Part shown: positions 35,944 through 44,413 of the stretch, in pieces | How the letters are laid out: each line of letters starts with the position of its first letter | Numbering within the stretch: position 1 is the first letter of the stretch | Assembly: GCF_002813755.1 (NCBI RefSeq) | Contig: NZ_CP018062.1 | Location: 62,001 to 126,000, forward strand | Direction of reading: 5' to 3' | From: Enterococcus mundtii | Lineage (GTDB): Bacteria > Bacillota > Bacilli > Lactobacillales > Enterococcaceae | Length of the DNA stretch: 64,000 bases | The notes under the pieces: generated by a model | The model's database searches: none | Seen by the model: only the letters and a program-made list of their open reading frames with translations | What the model was told of the DNA's origin: nothing | Translations under genes and position numbers: made by a program

Positions 35944-36550
35944 CCATCTAACACTTTGACCGGCGTTTAGATGGTTAAAATTCTATTTATATCGCAGTCA
36001 CCGTCTTTTTAACGGTTCTACATAGGAGCTATGTTGACGCATAGCTCCTTTTGTTATTGCTATTATAGCAAAATAATTTTAAACTCGCAAATGTGAAGTA
36101 GACAAAGGTCAATTTTTGAAGCAATTCAACTGATGATCGCTTTTGCGACGTTAGTTTTGCTGATTATTGACCATAAGGACAAAAAATAACCATCTAACAC
36201 TTTGACCGGCGTTTAGATGGTTAAAATTCTATTTATATCGCAGTCACCGTCTTTTTAACGGTTCTACATAGGAGCTATGTTGACGCATAGCTCCTTTTGT
36301 TATTGCTATTATAGCAAAATAATTTTAAACTCGCAAATGTGAAGTAGACAAAGGTCAATTTTTGAAGCAATTCAACTGATGATTGCTTTTGCGACGTTAG
36401 TTTTGCTGATTATTGACCATAAAGACCAAAAAAATAATCATCTAACACTTTGGCCGGTTATAGATGGTTTGAAAAAAACAATTAATAACTGTCACCGTCT
36501 TTTTAACGGTTTTACGTAGGGGCTATGTTCGCGCATAGCTCTTTTTTATT
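35863..36550. repeat. Tandem 246-bp repeats of the toxin module
   Basis: 35863-36108 is repeated almost exactly at 36109-36354 and a third, more diverged copy runs from 36355 to about 36550. Copies 2 and 3 begin at the second codon: the GTG start is replaced by AGG and the leader is missing. They keep the antisense promoter and hairpins, so they could make antisense RNA without toxin. Copy 3 also has a frameshift near its end. Confidence 0.75.
35942..36100 (-). ncRNA. Antisense antitoxin RNA of toxin copy 1
   Basis: On the minus strand TTGCGA (36085-36090) and TATAAT (36062-36067) are 17 bases apart. The transcript would begin near 36055, fold the AGGAGCTATG hairpin (36024-36049), and end in the AACCATCTAA/TTAGATGGTT hairpin that is shared with the toxin mRNA. 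Inferred from promoter and symmetry. Confidence 0.55.
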
Positions 36551-36602
36551 ATAGCCTGTTTTATTAATTAACGCTAGCAAGGGACAGTTTTTATTGACAA
36601 AT

Positions 36603-37550
36603 TTATCCCTTCAAAAGATAGTGCACTTTTTGAACTTGAGGAGGATTTCCTTTTCGATCTACCATTCTTTCGTAACTGCTCTTGAAAAAAGGATAGAATC
36701 GAGTGTGATTTAAAACAATTTTTAGTCCGTCGATATAGGTACCTAATTCAGTTAATTTTTTTTGTTTTTCTTCTTGTTTCTTTTCTTTGTAAATATCAAT
36801 TATGGCAGTAAAATAGTAATACCAAATGTGATAGCTGGCTTGTCCAAATGTAGTGGCGTATTTTTCTACGTTTTTCAGTAATTCTTGAGCCATAGCGAAG
36901 TCTTTATTATCAATAAGCATATCTGCAAAATTGACGAAACAAATCCCTGTGTATTTCAAGTAGTAAGAGTTGTGAAATTTACGTACGTTGATATCTAGAT
37001 CCAAAATTTTTGGGTAAAGTGATTTGATTTGATCCATACTTAGATAAGCAGTGAAATCTCCTAAAAATTCTAAGTCGTAGGAGGTTAACTTTGTGCTGTA
37101 ATTGATTCGATTATAGTTTTCATTGATATAAAGTTGGTCGACCTTAGGAATAATAGAACTTTGCTCTGAAAAGTGCTTCTGCAATAAGTATTTAAAGCGG
37201 ATTAAGGCTGGAACGAGTTCTTTTTGATCCACTAAAGTTTTGTAGAGCTTTTCTGGACGAGTAATCGGTACAGAAGCTTTATTTTCGATGATATAGTCAT
37301 ATTCTTGGATAAGTAAAGCTGTTTCTGGATCGTCATTGAAATTGCTGTAATCAATAATATCTTCAATACGTGCATTTAAGCGGTATGCTAGTTGCTCGAT
37401 AGCAACAATCGTTAACCGAGTTTTTCCTTGTTTGACTCGACTATAAGTGAGTGGTGTAATGATCCCTTGAGCTAATTCTTTTTGTGTCATGTTGCGTGCA
37501 AGGCGTAATTTCTCGATTCCGTCGATAAAGATTAAGTTTGAATTATACAT
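36603..37550 (-). CDS. Rgg/PrgX-type peptide-sensing regulator
   Basis: A 315-residue regulator: N-terminal Xre helix-turn-helix (KLRLARNMTQKELAQGIITP, then TYSRVKQGKTRL), followed by a helical TPR-like domain. This is the RRNPP layout (Rgg, PrgX, PlcR) where a short exported peptide re-enters and binds the TPR part. AAAGGC precedes the ATG. It faces away from a 21-codon ORF at 37694 and sits upstream of the transfer functions, so it is a candidate regulator of conjugation. Confidence 0.75.
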   Translation of the reverse strand: MYNSNLIFIDGIEKLRLARNMTQKELAQGIITPLTYSRVKQGKTRLTIVAIEQLAYRLNARIEDIIDYSNFNDDPETALLIQEYDYIIENKASVPITRPEKLYKTLVDQKELVPALIRFKYLLQKHFSEQSSIIPKVDQLYINENYNRINYSTKLTSYDLEFLGDFTAYLSMDQIKSLYPKILDLDINVRKFHNSYYLKYTGICFVNFADMLIDNKDFAMAQELLKNVEKYATTFGQASYHIWYYYFTAIIDIYKEKKQEEKQKKLTELGTYIDGLKIVLNHTRFYPFFKSSYERMVDRKGNPPQVQKVHYLLKG

Positions 37551-37693
37551 AGATTAACAGCCTTTCATAAACGATATTAAAAATTGATATAATCAAAAAA
37601 ATAGTTTTTTTTTTCAAAAAATGGTGGTAGTTTTATAACATAAATCGGTGTATTAATACAGATTTATAATATTAATCAAAAGAGGTGAAAAAA

Positions 37694-37759
37694 ATGTTTG
37701 ATATTTTTGATTTTTTTGGAGTAAAACCAACAGATGCTCAAATTGCTGGGCAATAAATA
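37694..37759 (+). CDS. Candidate short signalling peptide ORF, 21 codons
   Basis: AGAGGTGAAAAAA precedes ATG 37694. The product starts MFDIFDFFGVKP and ends LLGNK. It is divergent from the Rgg-type gene, 143 bases away, the typical place of an SHP or PrgQ-like peptide. It contains DIFDFFG, a hydrophobic stretch starting with an acidic residue as in SHP pheromones, but it has no secretion leader, so it may be something else. Confidence 0.35.
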
Positions 37760-38089
37760 AAAATCTAAAAAAAACAAGCATCAATATTCTAACCGAAGAC
37801 TAAGGCTAGAAAAATTAGCCGTCTTTTTATTGATAAATCAAGAAAAAATAGATTTTTAGTAGCTACGATTCTATTTCCTTATTAAAGTTTAAATATCACA
37901 ATTGTTACAAAAAGATAATGCTTAAAACAAGCATTATCGGATTAAACAAGGATTATAAATGTCATAAAAATATTGGAATATTTGTTCGTGAAGTTTTATA
38001 CTAAAAAACATAAGAAGTGACACCTTACAAAAGCGTCACTTCCGAGTATAAAATATCTTTATATAATTATTTTGTTTTTTTATAGTTGC
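37760..38089. other. Intergenic with tiny tnpB scrap and a hairpin
   Basis: 37778-37805 reads ASINILTED, the last codons of an IS605 tnpB. A GAAGTGAC/GTCACTTC hairpin lies at 38012-38042. Otherwise nothing recognised. Confidence 0.4.
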
Positions 38090-38467
38090 GATAATTTAAA
38101 AAGTCTGCTACGCTTTATTCGAATTGATTTCGTTCGAAGCGTCGGATGAAATATCGTGACAGTTAAAAACAAAATAGAAGGCGGTATGGACTCGGGAGAC
38201 TGGTAATCTCCGTCAGCGCCCATACACGTCGCATTAAGCTCGACCCTTAATGCGTTAACCCTCCAGTGTTGTTGCAGCATAACTGCAACGGCAATAGTAT
38301 AACAGAAATTTAAAAGTGATACCACTTTTTATTGAACTCAATTGAAAGTGTATTTGCTGATGAATTTATGCGTATGCAGTCTGTTAGAAAGTTGTCGTTG
38401 TGATTTGTTGCTATGTTATACACTGGAGTTAGAGGGAACGCATAGGCATGCGTTCCCTCTTTTTTTG
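38090..38467 (+). ncRNA. Candidate structured RNA ending in a strong terminator
   Basis: No ORF with a ribosome site, higher GC than its surroundings, and a series of perfect stems: GTATGG/CCATAC (38184-38225) enclosing GGAGA/TCTCC, CGCATTAAG/CTTAATGCG (38230-38254), and GTTGCAG/CTGCAAC (38271-38289). It ends with a 13-bp terminator hairpin (38431-38460) plus eight T. Whether it is one RNA or a leader for 38512 is unclear. Confidence 0.5.
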
Positions 38468-38511
38468 TTGTGAACGAAATCAATTCTTTGTTTTTAGAAA
38501 GGGTGAATTCA

Positions 38512-38841
38512 ATGTATACAGGCATTGTAAGTATTGCAGATATACGTGAATTTGGATCACGTATTATTGTCACAGAAAGACTTGTGAAAGAACTAGCAGA
38601 TGGATCAACCAGGATTGTGCCACAAGGGAAACGGTTTGTTTTGAAAAATGGGGAAGCATTAGAGGAACGCCACTATTTTGTTGGGAAACAAAAAAAATTC
38701 CTTTTAGGAAAACCTGTTCCACTGAAAGATTTATATGATCGAATTAAGTTTGTATATGATGCTAACGGTGTTTTGATTGCACGAAGAAGAAATGGACGCT
38801 TACGTTCGACTGCAAAAGGAATGGCCAAAAGAATTAGCTAA
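38512..38841 (+). CDS. Hypothetical plasmid protein, 109 residues
   Basis: ATG 38512 is chosen because GAAAGGGTGA lies upstream. Basic protein with no membrane segment; it reads VSIADIREFGSRIIVTERL, then RFVLKNGEALEERHYF and a C-terminal Arg-rich end (RRRNGRLRST). I do not recognise the family. Position between two structured RNA-like regions suggests a regulatory or nucleic-acid-binding role, but that is a guess. Confidence 0.55.
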   Translation: MYTGIVSIADIREFGSRIIVTERLVKELADGSTRIVPQGKRFVLKNGEALEERHYFVGKQKKFLLGKPVPLKDLYDRIKFVYDANGVLIARRRNGRLRSTAKGMAKRIS

Positions 38842-38853
38842 AAATGACTTCAG

Positions 38854-39380
38854 AATATTTTTATCGTTTTACGCTTGCTTGAAAATATTGTCGAGACTCT
38901 TAGAGGCGTTTGGAATCGAGTGGAAATTGCTCAGTAGACTTAAGCTATCAACAATTCTCGAAAGAGAGTGAACGGGGTAGTTTTTCACGATTGATATCAC
39001 AAAAGATTGGTCAGTCGAGTAAATGTTGACTGTTGAAGGTCGATGAAATGAATCTGTACAAATGACATGTCCGGAGTAAACAAGGGCAAATCTAAGGGTT
39101 AGACAAGTTTGAATAGCGCCTAAACTAATCAGAGCAGCTACTAAGGGGTTTAGGCTTTGACGCAAACTCATGTAAGAGGGAGTAGGTCTTCTCGTAATGG
39201 GGAGGACGCGTAGCGTATCTCACGCTGCGTCGTTGGCTGCAATACATGTAGGCACTTGCCAGGACATTGATCGAATGATCAATCGAGCATTTACCGTTGT
39301 CTACTAGGGTTTCTCGTATCGGACGCCATAAACGAGTCGACTTATTTATTTTTAAGTAAACGTAAAACGATAAAAATATT
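38854..39380 (+). ncRNA. Candidate large structured noncoding RNA (about 527 nt)
   Basis: The ends 38854-38873 and 39361-39380 are perfect 20-base reverse complements, extendable by seven bases with two mismatches. The enclosed sequence has no plausible gene and is richer in G+C than its flanks. It contains stems GCCTAAAC/GTTTAGGC (39118-39155), GACGC..GCGTC (39205-39231) and TTGATC/GATCAA (39267-39282). A closing stem around about 490 nt of branching stems recalls large ornate RNAs such as ROOL or GOLLD of Lactobacillales plasmids and phages. The strand is assumed. Confidence 0.5.
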
Positions 39381-39425
39381 AGGTATGAAGTAAAACTATT
39401 TTGGATGCAGAAGAGGTGTGGAAGA

Positions 39426-39896
39426 ATGAGCAAACAGATCACGATTGAAACATTGAAAAAAATAATTTCTCGTAATAAAAATTTTTTCAGCGACATTAGT
39501 TTTGTATTAACTCAAGCTGGGATGGATTGTGGAGATATAGAACCTGAAGAGGAGGAAGTACTTAGTAAGTGGTGTGAGCTAATAGTAAGTGTAGCTTTAG
39601 AAAGTGTATTATCGGAAAGTATGTTTACTTCAAATCACCAAGTAATTAACGAACACGAACTAAAAATACTACCAGAATATTTTGGAGCAATAACAAGTGG
39701 GCAAAAGAAATTTGAGATCCGCAAAAATGATCGTGATTATAAGGTTGGTGAACAGCTGTTATTAAGAGAATGGAACAGTGAGGAGTTCACAGGTTGGGCA
39801 TACAAAGCAACGATTACTTATGTCACAGATTATGCGCAAAAAGATGGGTATGTTGTGTTAGGAATCAAAGGGCAGGAGGAAGTAGAACGTCTATGA
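39426..39896 (+). CDS. DUF3850 (ASCH/PUA-like) domain protein
   Basis: A 156-residue protein. The C-terminal half carries the DUF3850 pattern HELKILPEYFGAITSGQKKF, EIRKNDRDYKVGE and LLREWN; the N-terminal half is helical and acidic. ASCH-like folds bind RNA or modified nucleotides. ATG 39426 is the natural start; a weak purine-rich stretch precedes it. Its TGA overlaps the ATG of the next gene (ATGA). Confidence 0.65.
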   Translation: MSKQITIETLKKIISRNKNFFSDISFVLTQAGMDCGDIEPEEEEVLSKWCELIVSVALESVLSESMFTSNHQVINEHELKILPEYFGAITSGQKKFEIRKNDRDYKVGEQLLLREWNSEEFTGWAYKATITYVTDYAQKDGYVVLGIKGQEEVERL

Positions 39897-40030
39897 TAAA
39901 TATTATCGTCTTTACTATGAAGATTTTAGAGATTTTAGCAATTTTTGTTGGTGTAATAGTGGGCGGTTTAATTTCATGGTATATTTCTAACTTTTTATTT
40001 AGTTTGTTAGAAAGTATATTTTTTAAATAG
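39893..40030 (+). CDS. Small membrane peptide
   Basis: A 45-residue peptide from ATG 39893 (ATGA overlap with the previous stop, GGAGGAAG upstream). It has one long hydrophobic helix with Gly residues (EILAIFVGVIVGGLISWYI) and a second short hydrophobic end. Function unknown. Confidence 0.55.
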   Translation: MINIIVFTMKILEILAIFVGVIVGGLISWYISNFLFSLLESIFFK

Positions 40031-40041
40031 GAGGACAATCA

Positions 40042-40299
40042 TTGAAAACATTGAAGAGAATGATAATAAAAATCCAAAATGCGCGTGGAATACCCGTAAA
40101 AACGACCGGAAGAGATTTTATTCAATTGAATAAGAATGTATTTGAAAAGAACCACAATATACAAGCGCAAATCGATTTTTTGAAAAATGAAGGTTTATAC
40201 GATAAAGTTGGTGAATTTTGTTTGCTTAATGGAGGAGTAGCAATTGTAGAACGGCTAAAAGATGGTGGAATAGCAATTATGAGTCAGAGTAATTGCTGA
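40042..40299 (+). CDS. Hypothetical protein, TTG start
   Basis: An 85-residue basic soluble protein; AGGAGG lies 8 bases before TTG 40042. It reads KIQNARGIPVKTTGRDFIQL and ends ERLKDGGIAIMSQ. Family not recognised. Part of the accessory gene series before the transfer operon. Confidence 0.5.
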   Translation: MKTLKRMIIKIQNARGIPVKTTGRDFIQLNKNVFEKNHNIQAQIDFLKNEGLYDKVGEFCLLNGGVAIVERLKDGGIAIMSQSNC

Positions 40300-40374
40300 A
40301 AAATCACCTGCTTAAACTTTGATTATTAAGAGCAAACGATAAAATATCAACAAAATATTAAAGGAGAAAATAAA

Positions 40375-40560
40375 ATGAGAGACACAGTCACGATTCAAAT
40401 TGAAACAGAAACTAATCAACAAATGAAAGATGAACTTAACAAATTTTACGGAGGTATATCCAAGGAGTATACAAGGAAAAAAAATTACACCGTTCAGATA
40501 ACAAATTCAAACAATCAAAGAGCGGTTTATATCCATTCACTAAATTCTGAAGTTAAGTGA
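40375..40560 (+). CDS. Hypothetical protein, 61 residues
   Basis: AAGGAG before ATG. Polar, Thr/Asn/Gln-rich peptide (TIQIETETNQQMKDELNKFY) with no membrane segment. Family not recognised. Confidence 0.45.
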   Translation: MRDTVTIQIETETNQQMKDELNKFYGGISKEYTRKKNYTVQITNSNNQRAVYIHSLNSEVK

Positions 40561-40638
40561 TTATATTGTTGGTGTAGAAGTTATTGATTTTATAGCTGAT
40601 CAAGACTGAATAAAAACAATAGATGGAGGAAATAGACA

Positions 40639-40929
40639 GTGAGATTTTTCAAAGTAAAAGAGCCATTTTATTATGCGTTGATCGCAGCAAAGAATGAAGA
40701 AGAGTGTATGGATCTATACGAGAGAGTAGTAACAGACATAGAAGATCGTGAGGAATTCGTTAAATGTTTACAAGAATTAGATCGAAATGAAGCGATTCAG
40801 AAAAATTCGAGATCAGTTAGTGAAGAAACATTACAACCGATCGGTTTAGAAGAATCGACAAACAAGATTTTTAAAATAGTCAATGACAACAAACCTTGTG
40901 TGTTAGCCATTGATCACGCTCTAATTTAA
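40639..40929 (+). CDS. Hypothetical protein, GTG start
   Basis: A 96-residue protein from GTG 40639, with ATGGAGG upstream. It reads RFFKVKEPFYYALIAAKNEE, then ECMDLYERVV; mixed charge. Many Gram-positive plasmids and phages carry a related short 'KVKEPFYALI' protein, but I cannot name a function. Confidence 0.5.
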   Translation: MRFFKVKEPFYYALIAAKNEEECMDLYERVVTDIEDREEFVKCLQELDRNEAIQKNSRSVSEETLQPIGLEESTNKIFKIVNDNKPCVLAIDHALI

Positions 40930-41047
40930 ATGATTTCGCTATGTGAGGACAACAAAACAAATAACTGCTATAAAAACGAAGAATGTTAAGTATGAAAGTG
41001 CAATTCCAGCTCTAGCAAGGAGTGATTTTTGTATAGGAGGACACCAA

Positions 41048-41194
41048 ATGACAGAAGAAACTATTAAAAATGAATTAGCAGAAATTCTAGAAGATCATAA
41101 ATGTAATCTGGAACATATTGATTTGATTGACGAAAAATCCTTCAAATACATGTATGAACTGTTAGTTAAAGAATTACTAGAACTTGTTGAGTAG
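41048..41194 (+). CDS. Small acidic hypothetical protein
   Basis: ATG 41048 follows ATAGGAGGACACCAA, so it is preferred to the longer frame from 40943. The 48-residue helical acidic protein reads MTEETIKNELAEILEDHKCN. Family not recognised. Confidence 0.5.
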   Translation: MTEETIKNELAEILEDHKCNLEHIDLIDEKSFKYMYELLVKELLELVE

Positions 41195-41202
41195 GAGGGG
41201 GA

Positions 41203-41427
41203 ATGCTGAAGATGGGGAGACCAGTTTTAGAAGCAATAAATATAGATACTTTGACAAGATCAAACTATATTGAATTGTTAAGAAAAGGGTACTCAGTAAA
41301 AGATATATTTAGAGAGCTATCCAAAGGATCAAATATGGATGATAAACTTCTACGAGAGGAATTTGATTATTGGCGTAAAGGTAATGGTATTTTAGATCTG
41401 AAATCAACAAGAATAAAGGAATATTAA
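41203..41427 (+). CDS. Hypothetical protein, 74 residues
   Basis: GAGGAGGGGG site; ATG 41203 or in-frame ATG 41212. It reads EAINIDTLTRSNYIELLRKG, then YSVKDIFREL, which looks like a small helix-turn-helix. Family not recognised. Confidence 0.45.
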   Translation: MLKMGRPVLEAINIDTLTRSNYIELLRKGYSVKDIFRELSKGSNMDDKLLREEFDYWRKGNGILDLKSTRIKEY

Positions 41428-41493
41428 ACGTTGAGCGTATGTTTTACATAGGCTTTTTTTATTTCAATTTTTTCAATGAAAGGAATGATATTG

Positions 41494-41760
41494 ATGGAAA
41501 AAGAATCAAAAAGAAGTAATGAAGTTGCACAGGAAGTAGAACAAGAATTTTTAGAAATGATGAATCAAAAGCATGTTAAACGTATGTCAGTATGTGAGTA
41601 CATTAGTATTCTTCTATCATCGGTGGAAGATAAGAAAAAGAGACAAGAGGAAGCGAAACAAAAACTACGATTACTTGGAGCTTTCAAAGGGTTTACGAAT
41701 CTACAAAGAACCTATATCAAACAAGGAAGATGCACACAACTATATTTAGAAAAAGTCTAA
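41494..41760 (+). CDS. Hypothetical helical protein, 88 residues
   Basis: ATG 41494 after GAAAGGAATG; three upstream in-frame Met exist but lack spacing. Highly charged, probably coiled coil (VEDKKKRQEEAKQKLRLLG). Family not recognised. Confidence 0.45.
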   Translation: MEKESKRSNEVAQEVEQEFLEMMNQKHVKRMSVCEYISILLSSVEDKKKRQEEAKQKLRLLGAFKGFTNLQRTYIKQGRCTQLYLEKV

Positions 41761-41907
41761 GAATAATATTGTCTATTTTGCTGATTAAATTGAAGGCAAA
41801 ATTATGTTATAGTGAAACAGTAGAAAAGTGAAAAGATGGTGGCTAATCTCTTGAAAAAGGGGTGATGCCTATGGTTCATAGCTTTATCCCTAGAAGGGAG
41901 TAAGCAA

Positions 41908-41994
41908 GTGTCAACTTTTGAAGCAATTCAACTGATGATCGCTTTTGCGACGTTAGTTTTGCTGATTATTGACCATAAAGACCAAAAAAAATAA
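41908..41994 (+). CDS. Holin-like type I toxin, distant copy
   Basis: A 28-residue peptide from GTG 41908, identical in its first 22 residues to the toxin at 35860 and ending HKDQKK. The leader and short ORF MVHSFIPRRE are also kept (41871). Downstream, on the minus strand, TTGCTT and TATACT 17 bases apart could drive the antisense RNA. It then crosses the hairpin GGAGCTATG-TTAGAG-CATAGCTCC (42086-42109) and ends in AACCATCTAA/TTAGATGGTT (41993-42029). A complete module about 6 kb from its relatives. Confidence 0.65.
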   Translation: MSTFEAIQLMIAFATLVLLIIDHKDQKK

Positions 41995-42233
41995 CCATCT
42001 AAACACTTTGGCTAGGAGTTAGATGGTTAAAAAAAACTATAAACCTATGTCACCGTCTTTTTAACGGGTCTACACTGGAGCTATGTTAGAGCATAGCTCC
42101 TTTTTCTTGCCTTTAGTATATCAAAGTAATTAAATGTAAGCAAACTTAGAGTAAGTTGGGTAAAATTTTTTTACTAAAATGATTCAAGTGAAGCAAAAAT
42201 AAAATATTTTAACTATAAAAAAGTGGTGAAATA

Positions 42234-42263
42234 ATGAAATTCATTCGTGGTACTCCCAAATAA
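42234..42263 (+). CDS. Possible 9-residue peptide ORF
   Basis: AAGTGGTGAAATA precedes ATG 42234; product MKFIRGTPK. Immediately followed by a terminator. It could be a leader peptide or chance. Confidence 0.2.
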   Translation: MKFIRGTPK

Positions 42264-42283
42264 GAAATAATTTTGTACTAATC

Positions 42284-42311
42284 GACACGGAAAACTTCCG
42301 TGTCTTTTTTT
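42284..42311 (+). terminator. Intrinsic terminator before the surface-protein gene
   Basis: GACACGGAA-AAC-TTCCGTGTC then seven T. Confidence 0.85.
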
Positions 42312-42343
42312 GTTATCAAGTAAAAGAGAAAAGAGGATAAATA

Positions 42344-44413
42344 GTGAGTTCAAAAAATAAAACTTTTAAATTGAAATCAAGTTTAATGCTATCTGCTGCT
42401 TTATTAGGGGTCGTAACGACCAACCTAGGGGTAGTTTACGCAGATGCCAACGATAACCCCACAGCTTTAGAAAAAGGCACTACGCTTAATTCTGAGCAAT
42501 TAGAACAAGCCAGAAAAGTAACGCAGAACAAAAATACCACGAAATTAGTCGATGATGACAATACGACAGTTGTTTCTGATGACACCATGATTTCACCAGA
42601 ATATAGCTTCTTTGTTCAGTTTATTAAAGGTAAAACAACGGTAGACACGTTCGGTGAGGGTTGGACCGAAGGTATACACACCGCAGAAAATGAAAAAGAC
42701 TCTAAAGGGATCAGTATTCCTGTAGATAAGGTTGTTAAAGGAAAAACTGGTGTAATTTACCACCATGTCAGTGCATTCGGTCAAGATGTCGATGCACGGT
42801 TTACGATTAAAGACTATAAAGAAGCAAAAGATGTCGATGGGAACACAGCTTCAGATGGAACAATTGCTTTTAACACTGTGGATCAGGTAGGAGCATATCA
42901 AAACAGAATCAATGAAGCCACGTACACGGTTGAGTTTCTAAAAGCAGGTACAAATGAACCAATTAGTTTAGATGGTTTCTACACCTTTTCTGATATTGAC
43001 TGGACGCAATATATCACGCTTCATAAAGATATGTTAGACAAATCGACAGGGATTCTTGCTGATTCGACTTGTTGGCTTGATTTGACGGAAAATGAAGACG
43101 GATCAAAAACGTTCGCTGAAACTGAAAACCAAGGTAGTGATGACTACGATCTAACAGCTATGTTTACAGTTCTGTTTAAAGACTTATCGAAGTTTGATGT
43201 TTCTTTTGGTGCTGCGGACACAGTAACTGATTTACCTGTAGAAACAGATTGGGGAGCATGGGATTGGTTTGGAAATACAGCCGTAAAACCAGCAAAATCA
43301 GAAGACCCTAACCCTACAAAAGCAGTGACTGATAAAGATGAAACGAATGTGGCAAATAACCATTTAGATACTATGGGTGACACATTTACTTTTAATATCA
43401 CTCAAAATATTTTAGGTGAATTGCCACAGTTCTATCACACGTCATTTGAAATGAAAGATGAATTGATTCCTGAATTAGAACGTACGTCTGATGTAAGAAT
43501 TGTTGATGAAACGGGAAAAGATTGTACAAGCTTTTTTACCGATAAATCTAAGGATAATACGGTTGATGTCGTAGCCACAGAAGAAGCATTAAAAAGCCAA
43601 GATTTTTACGGTCATACTTACACGTTTAGTTTTGACGCAAAAGTTCGTGAGGGTATGAGTCTTGAGAAGTATTATAACAAGGAAGACAATAAGTACCATT
43701 TCCCGAATCAAGCAGAAACCTTAATTAATGGGGAAGAGAATCCAACCAACGAAACAGACACCGATGTCGATGAAACGCCAGACAAAGATCCAATTAAGAA
43801 AATTATTGATTCTGAAGGTAAGGAAGTTGATTTAACTCAAGCTAAACAAGGAGATACTGTTGAGTTTGTCATTTCAAATCCAGAAGGCGTTCCTTATTCT
43901 GCAATTGGTCAAAAAGTGACGATTTCCGATGATTTAGAAGACGTTTTACAATTAGAAGATAAAACAATCAAGATGGAAGTGGCCGATTTAGGTGAAGATG
44001 CAGAATTCAAAGATGTGACCGATCAAGGGACATTGACAACGGACGATAAAACAGGAAAAGTCAGTTGGACAGTAGATGACGGATCACTCTTAGCTGGAAA
44101 ACAATATCGATTAACGATCGGTGGTACAGTAAAAGAAGAGGCTGATTTTTCAAGTTATGTAGATGATTCAGGGAATATTACTATCCCTAATGTTGCACAC
44201 CAAGTAATTGGTGAAACAGATAAACCAACCAACGAAGTAAATGTAGTGGTAGAACAAGAAAAACCTCGTATTTTACCACCAACAGGGGCAACAACAGACC
44301 ACTCAAATCCAAGTTTACTAATAACTAGTGGTATGGTTATTGGTGCAGTAGTCTTAGGTGGCGTTCTTTATATCAAACGCAAACAAGGAAACAGCCATGA
44401 GAACAATCACTAA
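42344..44413 (+). CDS. LPxTG-type surface protein with isopeptide-like domains
   Basis: A 689-residue wall protein, GTG start after AGAGGATAAATA. Signal peptide to about residue 33 (GVVYADAN). At about 495-560 and 570-630 the text IKKIIDSEGKEVDLTQAKQG and VTISDDLEDVL matches the fimbrial isopeptide-type D2-like folds. The C-terminus is LPPTG, a hydrophobic helix and a basic tail. Probably an aggregation or mating adhesin displayed by conjugating cells. Its end overlaps the sortase gene by 17 bases. Confidence 0.8.
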   Translation: MSSKNKTFKLKSSLMLSAALLGVVTTNLGVVYADANDNPTALEKGTTLNSEQLEQARKVTQNKNTTKLVDDDNTTVVSDDTMISPEYSFFVQFIKGKTTVDTFGEGWTEGIHTAENEKDSKGISIPVDKVVKGKTGVIYHHVSAFGQDVDARFTIKDYKEAKDVDGNTASDGTIAFNTVDQVGAYQNRINEATYTVEFLKAGTNEPISLDGFYTFSDIDWTQYITLHKDMLDKSTGILADSTCWLDLTENEDGSKTFAETENQGSDDYDLTAMFTVLFKDLSKFDVSFGAADTVTDLPVETDWGAWDWFGNTAVKPAKSEDPNPTKAVTDKDETNVANNHLDTMGDTFTFNITQNILGELPQFYHTSFEMKDELIPELERTSDVRIVDETGKDCTSFFTDKSKDNTVDVVATEEALKSQDFYGHTYTFSFDAKVREGMSLEKYYNKEDNKYHFPNQAETLINGEENPTNETDTDVDETPDKDPIKKIIDSEGKEVDLTQAKQGDTVEFVISNPEGVPYSAIGQKVTISDDLEDVLQLEDKTIKMEVADLGEDAEFKDVTDQGTLTTDDKTGKVSWTVDDGSLLAGKQYRLTIGGTVKEEADFSSYVDDSGNITIPNVAHQVIGETDKPTNEVNVVVEQEKPRILPPTGATTDHSNPSLLITSGMVIGAVVLGGVLYIKRKQGNSHENNH

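Noticed and set aside
35760..36550. Phage holin gene
   Set aside because: The peptide is 27 residues with an antisense promoter and paired terminators, which fits a type I toxin module; no phage genes are near.
38854..39380. Group II intron
   Set aside because: No reverse-transcriptase ORF and no recognisable domain V-type hairpin near the right end.
39125..39496. Minus-strand ORF of 123 codons
   Set aside because: It crosses the structured block and the start of the DUF3850 gene. No ribosome site, and its composition looks random.
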